Shown: positions 39,064 to 47,334, numbered from the stretch's first letter. The stretch is DNA of 64,000 bases from Sporolactobacillus laevolacticus DSM 442 (GCF_000497245.1 NZ_AWTC01000001.1:242234-306233), one strand, 5' to 3'. Notes: generated by a model from the letters alone, not told the origin. A program made the numbers and translations.

Positions 39064-40479
39064 TTAATTATTCACTGCTTGTTTGTCTTGGTCCATATCC
39101 CTCATGGATTGAGCAACTTTAATCATCATGGCACATTCAACGCGCTTGCGGAAGATGTCACAGCTGAATTCAAAGTTTCCATTAAGAGAACCTGTCGCGT
39201 GAAGTGAGTTTGCGGGACAGCCGCCACTGCAATAGAGCTTTGCCCAGCAATCTTTGCATTCCGGCTTGGAATAACAGTTGGTTTCTTTAAATTGATCCTG
39301 CAGTTCCGGCGTTTTGATCCCATCCCATATGTTGCCCATACTATAGGCTTCATCACCAACAAATTGGTGGCAAGGATAAAGCTCGCCCCAGGGAGTGACC
39401 GCAAGATATTCGGTACCTGATCCACAACCGGAGATTCGCTTATGAATGCATGGACCTTCGGACAAATCAAGCATGTAATGGTAGAAAATAAAGCCTCTGC
39501 CCTCTTCCTCACGCTTCAGCATTTCTTTGGCTAGAATCTCATACTGATTATAGATTTCAGGAAGGTCCTCTTCCTTCAATGCATAAGGTTCCTTTGGATC
39601 ACAGATAACTGGTTCCATCGAAAGCCGATCAAAGCCAAGGTCTGCCATATGGAATATATCATTCGTGAAATCTACATTGTTATGTGTGAACGTTCCGCGG
39701 ACATAATACTCCTTGTCCCCACGCTTTTTAACGAAGTTCTGGAACTTCCGAACGATGTAATCGTAACTGCCTTTTCCGGTAATCGTTTTGCGCAGATGAT
39801 CATGAACTTCCTTCCGTCCATCAAGGCTTAGAACAACATTGTGCATTTCTTTATTCAGAAAATCGATAACCTCATCATTAAGCAGCATCCCATTCGTCGT
39901 GAGCGTAAATCGGAAATGCTTGTTGCACTCCTCTTCTTTGCTTCGCGCATAGGCTACAAGCTGTTTTACCACTTTCCAGTCCATCAAAGGCTCTCCGCCA
40001 AAAAAATCGACATCAAGGTTTCGATGAAAGCCGCAATTCTCAAGCAAAAAGTCAATCGCTCTTTTTCCCACTTCATAACTCATGATCGCACGATCACCAT
40101 GGTACTTGCCTTGACTGGCAAAACAGTATTCACAGGAGAGATTGCAGGTATGTGCAACATTTAAACAGAGCGCTTTTGTATAGGTCTTGCGTTTCTTCAA
40201 GTCAAATGAAAGATCTTTGAAAGCATCCTCTGTAAAGAGCTGCCCATCTTTTTTCAGTTTATCAACATCGGCAATCGTTTCACGAATGCTCTCTTCTGTA
40301 ACATCCTCTTGATCCGCATATTTATCCAGCATCATCGAAACAATCTTGTCAGGTGCAGTTTCTTCAAAAAGTGCAATGACATCATAAGCAAGATCATCGA
40401 CAACATGCACTGCTCCACTATAGGTGTCGAGCACAATATTGTATCCATTTAATTTATATTGATGAATCATAACTTGCAA
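39064..40479 (-). CDS. scfB: SCIFF (ranthipeptide) maturase, radical SAM/SPASM protein
   Basis: The protein has 471 residues. An N-terminal peptide-recognition region (about 1-95) precedes the radical SAM core with CNLSCEYC (Cys 112, 116, 119) binding the SAM cluster. The C-terminal SPASM region has the expected cysteines (CGSGTEYLAVTPWGELYPC, then CYSKPECKDCWAKLYCSGGCP) for two auxiliary clusters. Family members (CteB, Tte1186) form a thioether in the SCIFF peptide. The start is a TTG at 40479 after AAGGAG; an ATG three codons later is possible. It lies downstream of its precursor gene scfA, separated by a hairpin. Confidence 0.93.
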   Translation of the reverse strand: MQVMIHQYKLNGYNIVLDTYSGAVHVVDDLAYDVIALFEETAPDKIVSMMLDKYADQEDVTEESIRETIADVDKLKKDGQLFTEDAFKDLSFDLKKRKTYTKALCLNVAHTCNLSCEYCFASQGKYHGDRAIMSYEVGKRAIDFLLENCGFHRNLDVDFFGGEPLMDWKVVKQLVAYARSKEEECNKHFRFTLTTNGMLLNDEVIDFLNKEMHNVVLSLDGRKEVHDHLRKTITGKGSYDYIVRKFQNFVKKRGDKEYYVRGTFTHNNVDFTNDIFHMADLGFDRLSMEPVICDPKEPYALKEEDLPEIYNQYEILAKEMLKREEEGRGFIFYHYMLDLSEGPCIHKRISGCGSGTEYLAVTPWGELYPCHQFVGDEAYSMGNIWDGIKTPELQDQFKETNCYSKPECKDCWAKLYCSGGCPANSLHATGSLNGNFEFSCDIFRKRVECAMMIKVAQSMRDMDQDKQAVNN

Positions 40480-40494
40480 TCAGACTCCTTCTTC

Positions 40495-40533
40495 CAAAAA
40501 ATTGCCGCCCATCTGCATCAGGCAGTTGGGCGG
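40495..40533 (-). terminator. Terminator or attenuator between scfA and scfB
   Basis: Minus-strand stem CCGCCCAACTGC / GCAGATGGGCGG followed by CAATTTTTT, sixteen bases before the scfB start codon. Partial read-through would give more precursor than maturase. Confidence 0.75.
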
Positions 40534-40635
40534 TACAGTCCTGTTTCTTACACGACAAGGTACATTTCAGCACGTTTTAGTATAAGGACAGTTTAAAGGG
40601 AACTAACCAAAGACTTACCAGTCGGCAAGTTTACT

Positions 40636-40785
40636 TTAGCGGTTCGTTGGATCGGCACACTTCTGATTAGCAACACCGCAAGATGTTTTGCAGGCTGACT
40701 GGCAGGAAGTCTGACATTCACCGTGTCCGCCATGATTTGCGGATTCTCTCAGGTTCATTGTGTTCAGCGTTACGATTCTTTTCAT
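40636..40785 (-). CDS. scfA: SCIFF-type ranthipeptide precursor with five cysteines
   Basis: The peptide has 49 residues (start ATG 40785; an adjacent ATG at 40788 is equally near AAGGGG). The leader MKRIVTLNTMNLRES and the core ECQTSCQSACKTSC, then VANQKC, match the SCIFF family. Typical SCIFF has GCGECQTSC; here the first cysteine is replaced (GGHGECQ), leaving Cys 24, 28, 32, 36 and 43. The residue after Cys36 is Gly37, where I recall Thr as thioether acceptor in the characterised CteA. The C-terminal tail is ADPTNR. It lies directly before its maturase. Confidence 0.92.
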   Translation of the reverse strand: MKRIVTLNTMNLRESANHGGHGECQTSCQSACKTSCGVANQKCADPTNR

Positions 40786-40788
40786 CAT

Positions 40789-41195
40789 ACACGACCCCTT
40801 TTTACAACATATTTTAGAAAAATAATCGTTCATGATTCTTTGTTTGCATCCATTATCCGATCATGTTCGCAATACCAGGTTTCATTTTGTCCTGAACATC
40901 CATCAGAGCAAACGTAAAGAAAACCTACTTTGCTCATTATACAAAAAGGAATCGATCCTTACTGTGATGTTTGACATAGAAAAAACAGAGGAAAAGAAAA
41001 ATCACACGATTCAAATCGCCAAACTTTGTTGGTTTGAAATTTATTCGATAATATCTCTGTATAAATAAAGCTGCTTAACCGGCAAGTTTTGTGAACTTTT
41101 GTCTCTAAAAAGCTATTTTACCTATTCATTTGTCCTGCGCACTTTCCCTAACTATGAATATGATGAATTAATACGTGATAAGGAGGGGGATCAAG
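40789..41195. other. Divergent intergenic region between scfA and the first yjcZ gene
   Basis: I find no gene that can be supported in these 407 bases; the open frames lack start signals. A weak minus-strand -10-like TAAAAT lies near 40818 ahead of scfA. Confidence 0.4.
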
Positions 41196-41294
41196 ATGAC
41201 TGATTCTTGCCACCCGAAGAGAGATTCTAGCTTTGCTTTAATCGTTGTGTTGTTTATTCTTTTGATTATTGTCGGTACTGCATTCTGCTATTAA
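41196..41294 (+). CDS. YjcZ-family sporulation micro-protein, copy 1
   Basis: The peptide has 32 residues from the ATG at 41196 after AAGGAGGGGG. A short polar N-terminus (MTDSCHPKRDSS) precedes the conserved hydrophobic segment [20 protein letters not shown], the YjcZ-type signature. It is too short for usual ORF callers. In Bacillus these peptides are made late in sporulation and found in spores; their role is unknown. Its own terminator follows. Two paralogues lie at 42180 and 45977. Confidence 0.88.
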   Translation: MTDSCHPKRDSSFALIVVLFILLIIVGTAFCY

Positions 41295-41354
41295 TGCCAC
41301 TCCATCGTTAGCACCCATGCGCTTCACCACACCTCATCAATACGCTTAATTAGA

Positions 41355-41381
41355 GAGCACCTAGCACCAGGTGCTCTTTTA
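41355..41381 (+). terminator. Terminator after yjcZ copy 1
   Basis: AGAGCACCT / AGGTGCTCT stem followed by TTTT; the loop TAGCACC recalls the terminators of the other two yjcZ copies. Confidence 0.82.
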
Positions 41382-41570
41382 TCGATGAATTTTTATTAAT
41401 CCGTACCTTCCTAACTAACTCCCAACTTATATATGCAGGAAGAGTTTTCATGGTTAAGAAATGATTATTTTTATGAGTGTCATGTATCGCTTGCTTAGGT
41501 AAGTTTTTGAGAAATGAACACATTTCCTATTAGGTGAATATCCTGTTCATTGCAAAGGAGGAATGCACTG

Positions 41571-41933
41571 ATGGATCAAAATGCCAATCAATTTTATGAT
41601 TATCGAAATGTGCCCAACAACTACCCAATGCAAGGAAGTTCAAACATGAGCCCTGATAACAAGGAGATCAAAGCAATAAGCGAGAAATACTTACACCATT
41701 ATGTTATCGGACATTTGACAGACGGAAGAGTCATTGAAGGGATCATTTTAGACGTGGATAATGATTCTGTTACCATTCTTGTTGTTGAAAGAGATGAAAC
41801 CCAAAAAGAAGATGACAGCAGACAAATGGGGCGTTTTCCTGGATTTTTCCGTTTCACTCCCTTTAGATTCCCGTTTCGATTTTTCAGACGCCCATTCTTT
41901 TTCCCTTTTATCTTTCCTTTTTTCTGGATCTAA
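41571..41933 (+). CDS. Small Sm-like protein with Phe/Arg-rich tail, probably spore-associated
   Basis: The protein has 120 residues from the ATG at 41571, eight bases after AAAGGAGG. Three parts are visible: a Asn/Tyr/Gln-rich N-terminus (about 1-30), a beta-rich segment YVIGHLTDGRVIEGIILDV (about 44-62) that resembles an Sm-like barrel strand pair, and a tail of Phe, Arg and Pro (about 90-120, FRFTPFRFPFRFFRR). Such composition is common in coat-associated peptides. It lies between two YjcZ genes. I do not recognise a named family. Confidence 0.7.
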   Translation: MDQNANQFYDYRNVPNNYPMQGSSNMSPDNKEIKAISEKYLHHYVIGHLTDGRVIEGIILDVDNDSVTILVVERDETQKEDDSRQMGRFPGFFRFTPFRFPFRFFRRPFFFPFIFPFFWI

Positions 41934-41947
41934 TGAAACAATGTATT

Positions 41948-41971
41948 GCCCCGCTCATGCGGGTTTTTTTT
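41948..41971 (+). terminator. Terminator
   Basis: CCCCGC / GCGGG stem followed by eight T, directly after the gene at 41571-41933. Confidence 0.82.
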
Positions 41972-42179
41972 ATTCACCCAAGTTCTAGAAGCTTCCCGCT
42001 ACTGGATTTTTACCGAGCCGCACAGGTATTGTATTACTTTGCAAACAGTTGAATATCATCTGAAATTTTGCAGAAAAATCGTGCTTTTTTCACCTTGCAT
42101 TAATTGGGCAATTTAATCATTCCGCATTCATCCCAATACTCATATACTGCATAATCACGTGATGAGGAGGTGTTCGCAT

Positions 42180-42296
42180 ATGAGTTCTCCTGATGGTGGC
42201 GGATATAGTGGCGGCTACGGATCTGGCAGCGGCTTTGCATTAGTTGTTGTTCTTTTCATTCTTTTGATCATCGTTGGCACCGCATTCTGCTATTAA
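42180..42296 (+). CDS. YjcZ-family sporulation micro-protein, copy 2
   Basis: The peptide has 38 residues from the ATG at 42180 after GAGGAGG. A Gly/Tyr/Ser-rich N-terminus (MSSPDGGGYSGGYGSGSG) precedes [20 protein letters not shown]. The leader contains ATCACGTGAT just ahead of the ribosome binding site, also seen in shortened form at the other copies. A terminator follows. Confidence 0.9.
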   Translation: MSSPDGGGYSGGYGSGSGFALVVVLFILLIIVGTAFCY

Positions 42297-42350
42297 TGCC
42301 TTGTCTTTCTGTCAGCACCCATACATTACCTCTACAGCACCTCATCAATT

Positions 42351-42381
42351 AAAGGGCACCTAACACCCGGGTGCCCTTTTT
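42351..42381 (+). terminator. Terminator after yjcZ copy 2
   Basis: AAAGGGCACC...GGTGCCCTTTTT stem with U-tract. Confidence 0.85.
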
Positions 42382-42438
42382 ATTGATCAGATCACTTGTA
42401 ACAAAGAAAAAGCACCAACTGAGGTGCTCTGACAACCA

Positions 42439-42945
42439 TTACTTAAATGATTTATTGTATAATACGGTTACTTTTTTCTGAGAAGTTCTTCCCGCTTTTT
42501 TAGTGTATGCTACAAGTCGAATGATATCCTGACAACATTGTTTTGCTCCAAACACTAGCAGCGGTACGCCGATAAAATCTATTTTTAGCCATCTGGAAAG
42601 TAACCCACCCATTGTCATCGCAAATGGAACAGTTGGTGATGTGTTAGAGAAAATAATTTTTTCACTGCCATCATATTTCTCTTGTAACAGTAAACTTAAA
42701 TTATTTAGAGCCGGGAGCAAGTGTTTTGAAGCACCACGTCCAACTGTATAAACTGAATTCCCATCATCATCGATGCCATGAAAAACAATTTTACCCATAT
42801 CTGAAGAGTTTAATTTATTGAAATAAGGCGTAGCTAAAATTTCTTCTTTGGTTAATTTATGGTCTGTAGATAATTTTTTAAGATGATAAGCCGCAGCTAA
42901 TGCAGTAGTATGTGTCCCACCAAAATCATTATATATGTAAATCAC
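42439..42945 (-). CDS. DUF3189 family protein
   Basis: The protein has 168 residues from a GTG at 42945 with AAAGGATG upstream. The N-terminus MIYIYNDFGGTHTTALAAAYHL and the central GRGASKHLLPAL are what I associate with DUF3189, a family of uncharacterised Firmicutes proteins. No catalytic motif can be named. It converges on yjcZ copy 2. Confidence 0.75.
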   Translation of the reverse strand: MIYIYNDFGGTHTTALAAAYHLKKLSTDHKLTKEEILATPYFNKLNSSDMGKIVFHGIDDDGNSVYTVGRGASKHLLPALNNLSLLLQEKYDGSEKIIFSNTSPTVPFAMTMGGLLSRWLKIDFIGVPLLVFGAKQCCQDIIRLVAYTKKAGRTSQKKVTVLYNKSFK

Positions 42946-43355
42946 AGGATCATCCTTTTTTAATTTGATGTCATCCCAATAATTGTTACCATTTCACCAT
43001 GCAATTATCCAAGTGTTAATACCAAACACTGCAAATGGTTTTTTTCAACAAATTTTCTATCTCAACATCGTGATCACAACTGTAGAATTTAATTTATGAA
43101 ATTATCAAAGTTAGCAAGTAGTCACTAGGATCGGTTTTTTATAATTTAATGTTTAATTTGAGTTTGCTCGTATCCTATATATTCAAATATCCATAATTTA
43201 TATAATGTTCTAAATATTTAAGTCGCATAAGTCGAATACCATTCAAGTTTTCTTAACTTAAGTCCAACTTCCTCTCCATTGTTCACGGAGCCAATCCAGC
43301 TTATATTAGATTTATCAAAGGGATTTTTGAATTGAAAAATCTGGGGGGATCCAAT
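42946..43355. other. AT-rich intergenic region
   Basis: No gene is supported in this 410-base AT-rich gap between the divergent DUF3189 and XRE-TPR genes. Promoters for both presumably lie here but no convincing -35/-10 pair stands out. Confidence 0.4.
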
Positions 43356-44432
43356 ATGAACAGATTAAATATTGGAAAAACAATTTTACAGTTAAGAAAA
43401 GAGAAAAACATTACCCAAGAACAATTAGCCATTATGGTTGGTGTTTCGGCAGGAGCAGTCAGCAAATGGGAAACAGGAAATTCAACACCAGATATTTCAT
43501 TGCTAGCCCCCTTGGCCCGTGCATTAAATACATCCCTAGACATCTTATTGTCCTTTCAGCAGGAACTTTCTGAAACAGAGATTGCCAATATCAAACAGAA
43601 ATTAACAGAAGAATTTCTACTTGAAGGTTATGCCGTTGGAGAAGCAAAATGTCAAGAGTACCTAAATGAGTATCCCAACAGTATTCATTTAAAATTTACT
43701 GTTGCCAGTTTGCTCCAAATGTATTTGATGATGTCGAATGAGTGTTCTGAAGAACTTATTAAAGCGAGGATGTATCATTCCTTAGCCTTGTTCCAACAAG
43801 TAGTTGAAAGTAGAGAACCGAAATATGCACCACTAGCGTTGTTTTCCGTCGCCAATATTCAGATGATATTAGAGAACTATGAAGAGAGTGAAAAAGCACT
43901 TAAGGAGCTTCCACAGTCACCGATAAATCCCATGACTTTGTACCCAACCCTTTTTCTAAAGCAGGGTAAGACCAAGGAGGCGATAATTCTTTGCAACAGG
44001 ATGTTAATGCAGGATGTAAACCAAAATTATCTTACGCTAACTACACTGGCAAACATTTCAAAAACAGAACAGAATTATGATAAGGCATTCTTCTATCTAG
44101 ATGCCGTTTATAAGATGCAGAATCTATTTGGAACGGGGTTACATTCAGCAGCATACAACTACTGTCAATTACACATAGAAACCGGTAATATGGAGGAGGC
44201 GGCCAAATGGTTCCAAACATATGTGGAGGGACTGCTCTCTTCAGGTTATGATTATCAGGGCAACCCTTATTTTGAGAATTATGACTTGGAAGTAAATCCA
44301 ATAGGACAGAAGATAATAAGAAAAAAAATGATCGATTCACTGATAGATGATGATAGTTTAAAACTGTTAGCTGGAATTCCCGAGTATGAAAAAGCGATTA
44401 AAGAATTAAAAAATACCGTTGCTAAAATGTAA
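43356..44432 (+). CDS. XRE helix-turn-helix regulator with TPR-like C-terminal domain
   Basis: The protein has 358 residues from the ATG at 43356 after GGGGGGATC. An XRE domain fills about 1-65 (NITQEQLAIMVGVSAGAVSKWE), followed by about 290 residues of helical repeats (for example NYEESEKALKELPQ and GNMEEAAKWFQTYVEGL). This is the layout of Rgg/PlcR-like or YvaF-type regulators, some of which bind peptides; no partner peptide gene is evident here. It is transcribed alone. Confidence 0.82.
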   Translation: MNRLNIGKTILQLRKEKNITQEQLAIMVGVSAGAVSKWETGNSTPDISLLAPLARALNTSLDILLSFQQELSETEIANIKQKLTEEFLLEGYAVGEAKCQEYLNEYPNSIHLKFTVASLLQMYLMMSNECSEELIKARMYHSLALFQQVVESREPKYAPLALFSVANIQMILENYEESEKALKELPQSPINPMTLYPTLFLKQGKTKEAIILCNRMLMQDVNQNYLTLTTLANISKTEQNYDKAFFYLDAVYKMQNLFGTGLHSAAYNYCQLHIETGNMEEAAKWFQTYVEGLLSSGYDYQGNPYFENYDLEVNPIGQKIIRKKMIDSLIDDDSLKLLAGIPEYEKAIKELKNTVAKM

Positions 44433-44609
44433 AGAATCAACGTATTGTATAATCAGTTAAATTAATTTATTCTTTTTTTTAATACCACAACTGTCCAAGA
44501 AAATGGATTTAATTCAATATTAAAGTTTAGTAGTTTTTTGATCTCTTACATTTAGTTGTTCTGATGCCGGATCGCTTGACATGTAGCCATAGAAATCCCT
44601 CCAATAAAA

Positions 44610-44657
44610 TAAAAAATGGCACAAATCAAGCACATAAACGCTCAAACAGTGTCCTCA
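44610..44657 (-). terminator. Terminator, 3' module copy 1
   Basis: Minus-strand hairpin GGACACTGTTTGAGC / GCTTGATTTGTGCC with mismatches, followed by ATTTTTTATTT. Confidence 0.5.
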
Positions 44658-44677
44658 GGCTTTCCTATCTTGGACAA

Positions 44678-44890
44678 TTATTTTTTACTTTTAATTACAA
44701 ACCACGGATACCAAAATGCTCCAACTATATTCACAACAATAATAGCTAAGACTATTCCAAGAATATAACCAAACCTACTATTTCCAAATAAATAGTACGG
44801 TACAGGCCAAACAAAAATAATCATGATGATAAGATTAACAAGATAAGCGATCTTATGATGTGCTTGAAAGTATTCTCTCGATTTTTTCAA
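44678..44890 (-). CDS. Small membrane protein, two or three segments
   Basis: The protein has 70 residues from a TTG at 44890, eight bases after AAAGAGAG. It has a basic N-terminus (LKKSREYFQAHHK) and hydrophobic stretches at about 13-30 and 36-58, ending WYPWFVIKSKK. I do not recognise a family. The sequence directly after its stop codon (TTGTCCAAGATAGGAAAGCC and on) recurs after two other small genes nearby. Confidence 0.6.
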   Translation of the reverse strand: MKKSREYFQAHHKIAYLVNLIIMIIFVWPVPYYLFGNSRFGYILGIVLAIIVVNIVGAFWYPWFVIKSKK

Positions 44891-44997
44891 TGACAGCACT
44901 CTCTTTCGCTATTTTGAGTTCTAAAACACTTCCCCTTCGTTAGACTTAATTTTAGCAATTTTTCCCTTTGCTGTCTCGATAATATCTCCATTGTACG

Positions 44998-45034
44998 AAA
45001 AAGGCACTGAACGGCATTAATGCGCGATCAGTGT
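44998..45034 (-). terminator. Terminator, 3' module copy 2
   Basis: Minus-strand stem GGACACTGA / TCAGTGCC followed by TTTTTCG. Confidence 0.65.
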
Positions 45035-45063
45035 CCTCAGGCTTTCCTATATTGAACAAGTAT

Positions 45064-45252
45064 TTAATTACTAATAATACTAAGAATGATCACTAATACC
45101 GTGCTTATAACTACACATGATATTAAAAAATAACCAAGGATCCGAATAGGCTTCGGCAGTGTCTTCATTTCGATTTTTTCTAGTCTACCGCCCTCAATTT
45201 TGTCGAGATGATCAATCACATCATTGAAGGGTTCCTTATCTTTTTCGAGCAT
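45064..45252 (-). CDS. Small single-pass membrane protein
   Basis: The protein has 62 residues from the ATG at 45252, six bases after AAGGGTG. The first half is charged (LEKDKEPFNDVIDHLDKIEGG), and the second half is one hydrophobic segment (about 36-60, ILGYFLISCVVISTVLVIIL). Unknown function. It is followed by the same 3' module as the gene at 44678. Confidence 0.6.
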   Translation of the reverse strand: MLEKDKEPFNDVIDHLDKIEGGRLEKIEMKTLPKPIRILGYFLISCVVISTVLVIILSIISN

Positions 45253-45327
45253 CGCGATCACCCTTAACTTATTATTATTTTGTGTCCATTCCATTACTTA
45301 GTGTACTCAGGTTTCTTGGACAACTAT

Positions 45328-45546
45328 TTATTCATTTAGATCTGATTTTTCTCCCTTATAAACTGCAATCTTGTTTGTCGTTGCAAATACCCAAAGAACG
45401 TAATTACCCTTTTTCATAAACGTTCACGTTACCTGCTTGATTCTTTTTCCCCCATCCCCTCAAAGCTATTCTATACCTCAGTGGAAGTCCATTTTCCTCT
45501 TGCGTATTTCCCCGATGTAATACAATGATTTCTCTCCCTGTTCTGT
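45328..45546 (-). pseudogene. Broken small gene
   Basis: The minus strand encodes two adjoining pieces in different frames: one reading LPLRYRIALRGWGKKNQAG up to VYEKG, then, after a one-base shift in an A/G run near 45413, NYVLWVFATTNKIAVYKGE to a TAA at 45328. No start codon with a ribosome binding site is present and the 5' part runs into the gene at 45547. A degenerate 3' module (TTGTCCAAG...) follows. The tail alone could start at an ATG near 45417, but I favour a decayed gene. Confidence 0.45.
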
Positions 45547-45798
45547 CTAAATAAACACAACAGAAGTAACAAAAAGAAGCAACCCAATAGAAATGACTAG
45601 GGCCTTATTTATATACCAAGGCAATATACTTAGTAAACCTAATACAACAAATTCAATGATGAAGCCAATAATCCCATCACTAAATGTTCCTGAATTAATA
45701 TCACTGGAAAAGTGCTTCTCGTGATAAGATTTGCTGTAAAGTAGACCTACAATTGTAATAACTATGCCTAATAGCATTATTATAATTTTAATAACCAT
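45547..45798 (-). CDS. Small membrane protein
   Basis: The protein has 83 residues from the ATG at 45798, nine bases after GGAG. Three hydrophobic segments (about 1-20, 40-60, 64-83) flank a polar loop (SKSYHEKHFSSDINSG). Unknown function. A 25-codon frame just upstream on the same strand (near 45875-45798) overlaps its start and may be a further remnant. Confidence 0.6.
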   Translation of the reverse strand: MVIKIIIMLLGIVITIVGLLYSKSYHEKHFSSDINSGTFSDGIIGFIIEFVVLGLLSILPWYINKALVISIGLLLFVTSVVFI

Positions 45799-45976
45799 AC
45801 TTCAATTCTCCAATCATGAATCCAATACCTGCAACAGAAATAGTTATTGCTAAGAGTACCAACATAATCTTAATAAAAAGTTCAAAACAGGCTTTTTCCC
45901 TCAGACATTTATCCCTTACACTCTTGTGCTAGGTCTCATATGATGTTTTATCACGTGGCAAAGGAGGTGCTCATTT

Positions 45977-46096
45977 ATGGGTTATTCTAATGGTGGGTAC
46001 GGCGGATACGGTGGCTTTGATTGTGCAAAAAGTTTCGCCCTGATCGTCGTATTGTTTATTCTGTTGATTATTGTTGGGGCAACGTTCTGCTATTAA
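45977..46096 (+). CDS. YjcZ-family sporulation micro-protein, copy 3
   Basis: The peptide has 39 residues from the ATG at 45977 after AAGGAGG. A Gly/Tyr-rich N-terminus ([19 protein letters not shown]) precedes [20 protein letters not shown]. The leader has TATCACGTGGCA next to the ribosome binding site, as in copy 2. A terminator with the GCACC motif follows. Confidence 0.9.
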   Translation: MGYSNGGYGGYGGFDCAKSFALIVVLFILLIIVGATFCY

Positions 46097-46142
46097 TCTA
46101 GCCGCCGCATTCTTCGGCATCTATTAGTCACTCCTTTGAGTC

Positions 46143-46171
46143 AGGGCACCTTGCACCAGGTGTCCTTTTTT
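46143..46171 (+). terminator. Terminator after yjcZ copy 3
   Basis: AGGGCACCT / AGGTGTCCT stem with the loop TGCACC, followed by TTTTTT. Confidence 0.82.
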
Positions 46172-46217
46172 CATTTCAGAACAGCTATCCCTGATAAAAT
46201 TCTGTCTGCACTTCCTA

Positions 46218-46665
46218 TTATGAGAAACTACCGTCAATAAGTAGCGTGCCATTTTCTCTATCTTCGAACTCTTTCAAGATGCCTTCATTTATGACAAACT
46301 TCTCCTCATCCCTGATGAATATCAGAGAGTTTTTCAAAAGCATAATCACAGGAAACTTCTTTCAGCACTTCCAGATCCGTATCATCGGATAAATATTTCA
46401 CATCGCTTTTAACCGCTTCTGTTTTTGTGGCTGCTGGATCAAGCCATAATACGGTTCATAAAATTCAAAGTATTGCACAGGACTATGCATCCCATACAAC
46501 GCAATTGGATTGCATGGAGGTCCTGAGAGCAAGATTGTTTGCTTAATCGGCAATTCTGCCCTCATCTAATAAATCAAACTGATTTCGCTCATATACAAAC
46601 GGCTTGATTGCCCCTTTGACATAAGCATCCATATTATATACTTCAGAATCGTCGTAAAAGCATTT
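46218..46665 (-). pseudogene. Decayed gene of unknown identity
   Basis: Three coding-like blocks lie in order on the minus strand but in different frames and with stops: FVYERNQFDLLDEGRIAD, then YLSDDTDLEVLKEV with FEKLSDIH, then FVINEGILKEFEDRENGTL ending at a TAA (46220-46218). The blocks are separated by frameshifts and in-frame stop codons, so no intact product is possible. I do not recognise the ancestral family. Confidence 0.6.
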
Positions 46666-46695
46666 CGCTCAATAAGATATTTTTTTTAAAATACA

Positions 46696-46738
46696 AAACG
46701 CCCAAAACCATTGATTCACAAGGTTTTGAGCGTTTTTC
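46696..46738. terminator. Terminator after tRNA-Arg
   Basis: AAAACGCTCAAAACC / GGTTTTGGGCGTTTT stem with T-runs on both strands, six bases beyond the tRNA 3' end. Confidence 0.82.
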
Positions 46739-46744
46739 TATTAG

Positions 46745-46818
<74 letters not shown>

Positions 46819-47028
46819 AAAATAATAATTATGACGACCTTTATTATTTTAGAGAATGAAAATACATCTGTCAATGGTTGATCTTAAATAACTTTTGTTT
46901 CGCTTCTTTTTCATAAAACACTCTCAATACCAACAGTTTCGCATTTGTTACGAATATCGCATATAGAAACCGTTTACATTGATTTATGATAAGATATATC
47001 TGTAAATATTATTTGGGGGATGATGAAC

Positions 47029-47334
47029 GTGACTGTGGAACCCGAAACAATAAAAGCATATCTTGAAAATCCAATCAAGGCAATTGAGGATGCCAAAAAT
47101 AATGTGTACACAGAGACAGACATCCAAGTGATGATTGATGATGTTTACAAACAGCTGGATCCTTCGTATAAAAACCTGGGACCCTATCAGAAATTGATTT
47201 TCGGATGGTCAATGAATGCGCCAAAGATGCTGATGTCGCAAAACTATCTGGATGAAGTGATTAAGCCCTTTATTAAAAAGGTAAACTCGGAATTAAACTG
47301 GCAGCTAAGAACGCCTGCTGACTTTATGAAATAA
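47029..47334 (+). CDS. Hypothetical protein, about 101 residues
   Basis: The likely start is the GTG at 47029, eight bases after GGGGGA; ATG codons at 47020 and 47023 overlap that site. The protein is acidic and helical without membrane segments (VEPETIKAYLENPIKAIEDA at the start, FGWSMNAPKMLMSQNYLDE in the middle). I do not recognise the family. A terminator follows at 47468. Confidence 0.65.
   Translation: MTVEPETIKAYLENPIKAIEDAKNNVYTETDIQVMIDDVYKQLDPSYKNLGPYQKLIFGWSMNAPKMLMSQNYLDEVIKPFIKKVNSELNWQLRTPADFMK

Noticed and set aside
40832-41068. 78-codon plus-strand frame upstream of yjcZ copy 1
   Set aside because: No ribosome binding site, mixed composition and overlap with the scfA promoter region.
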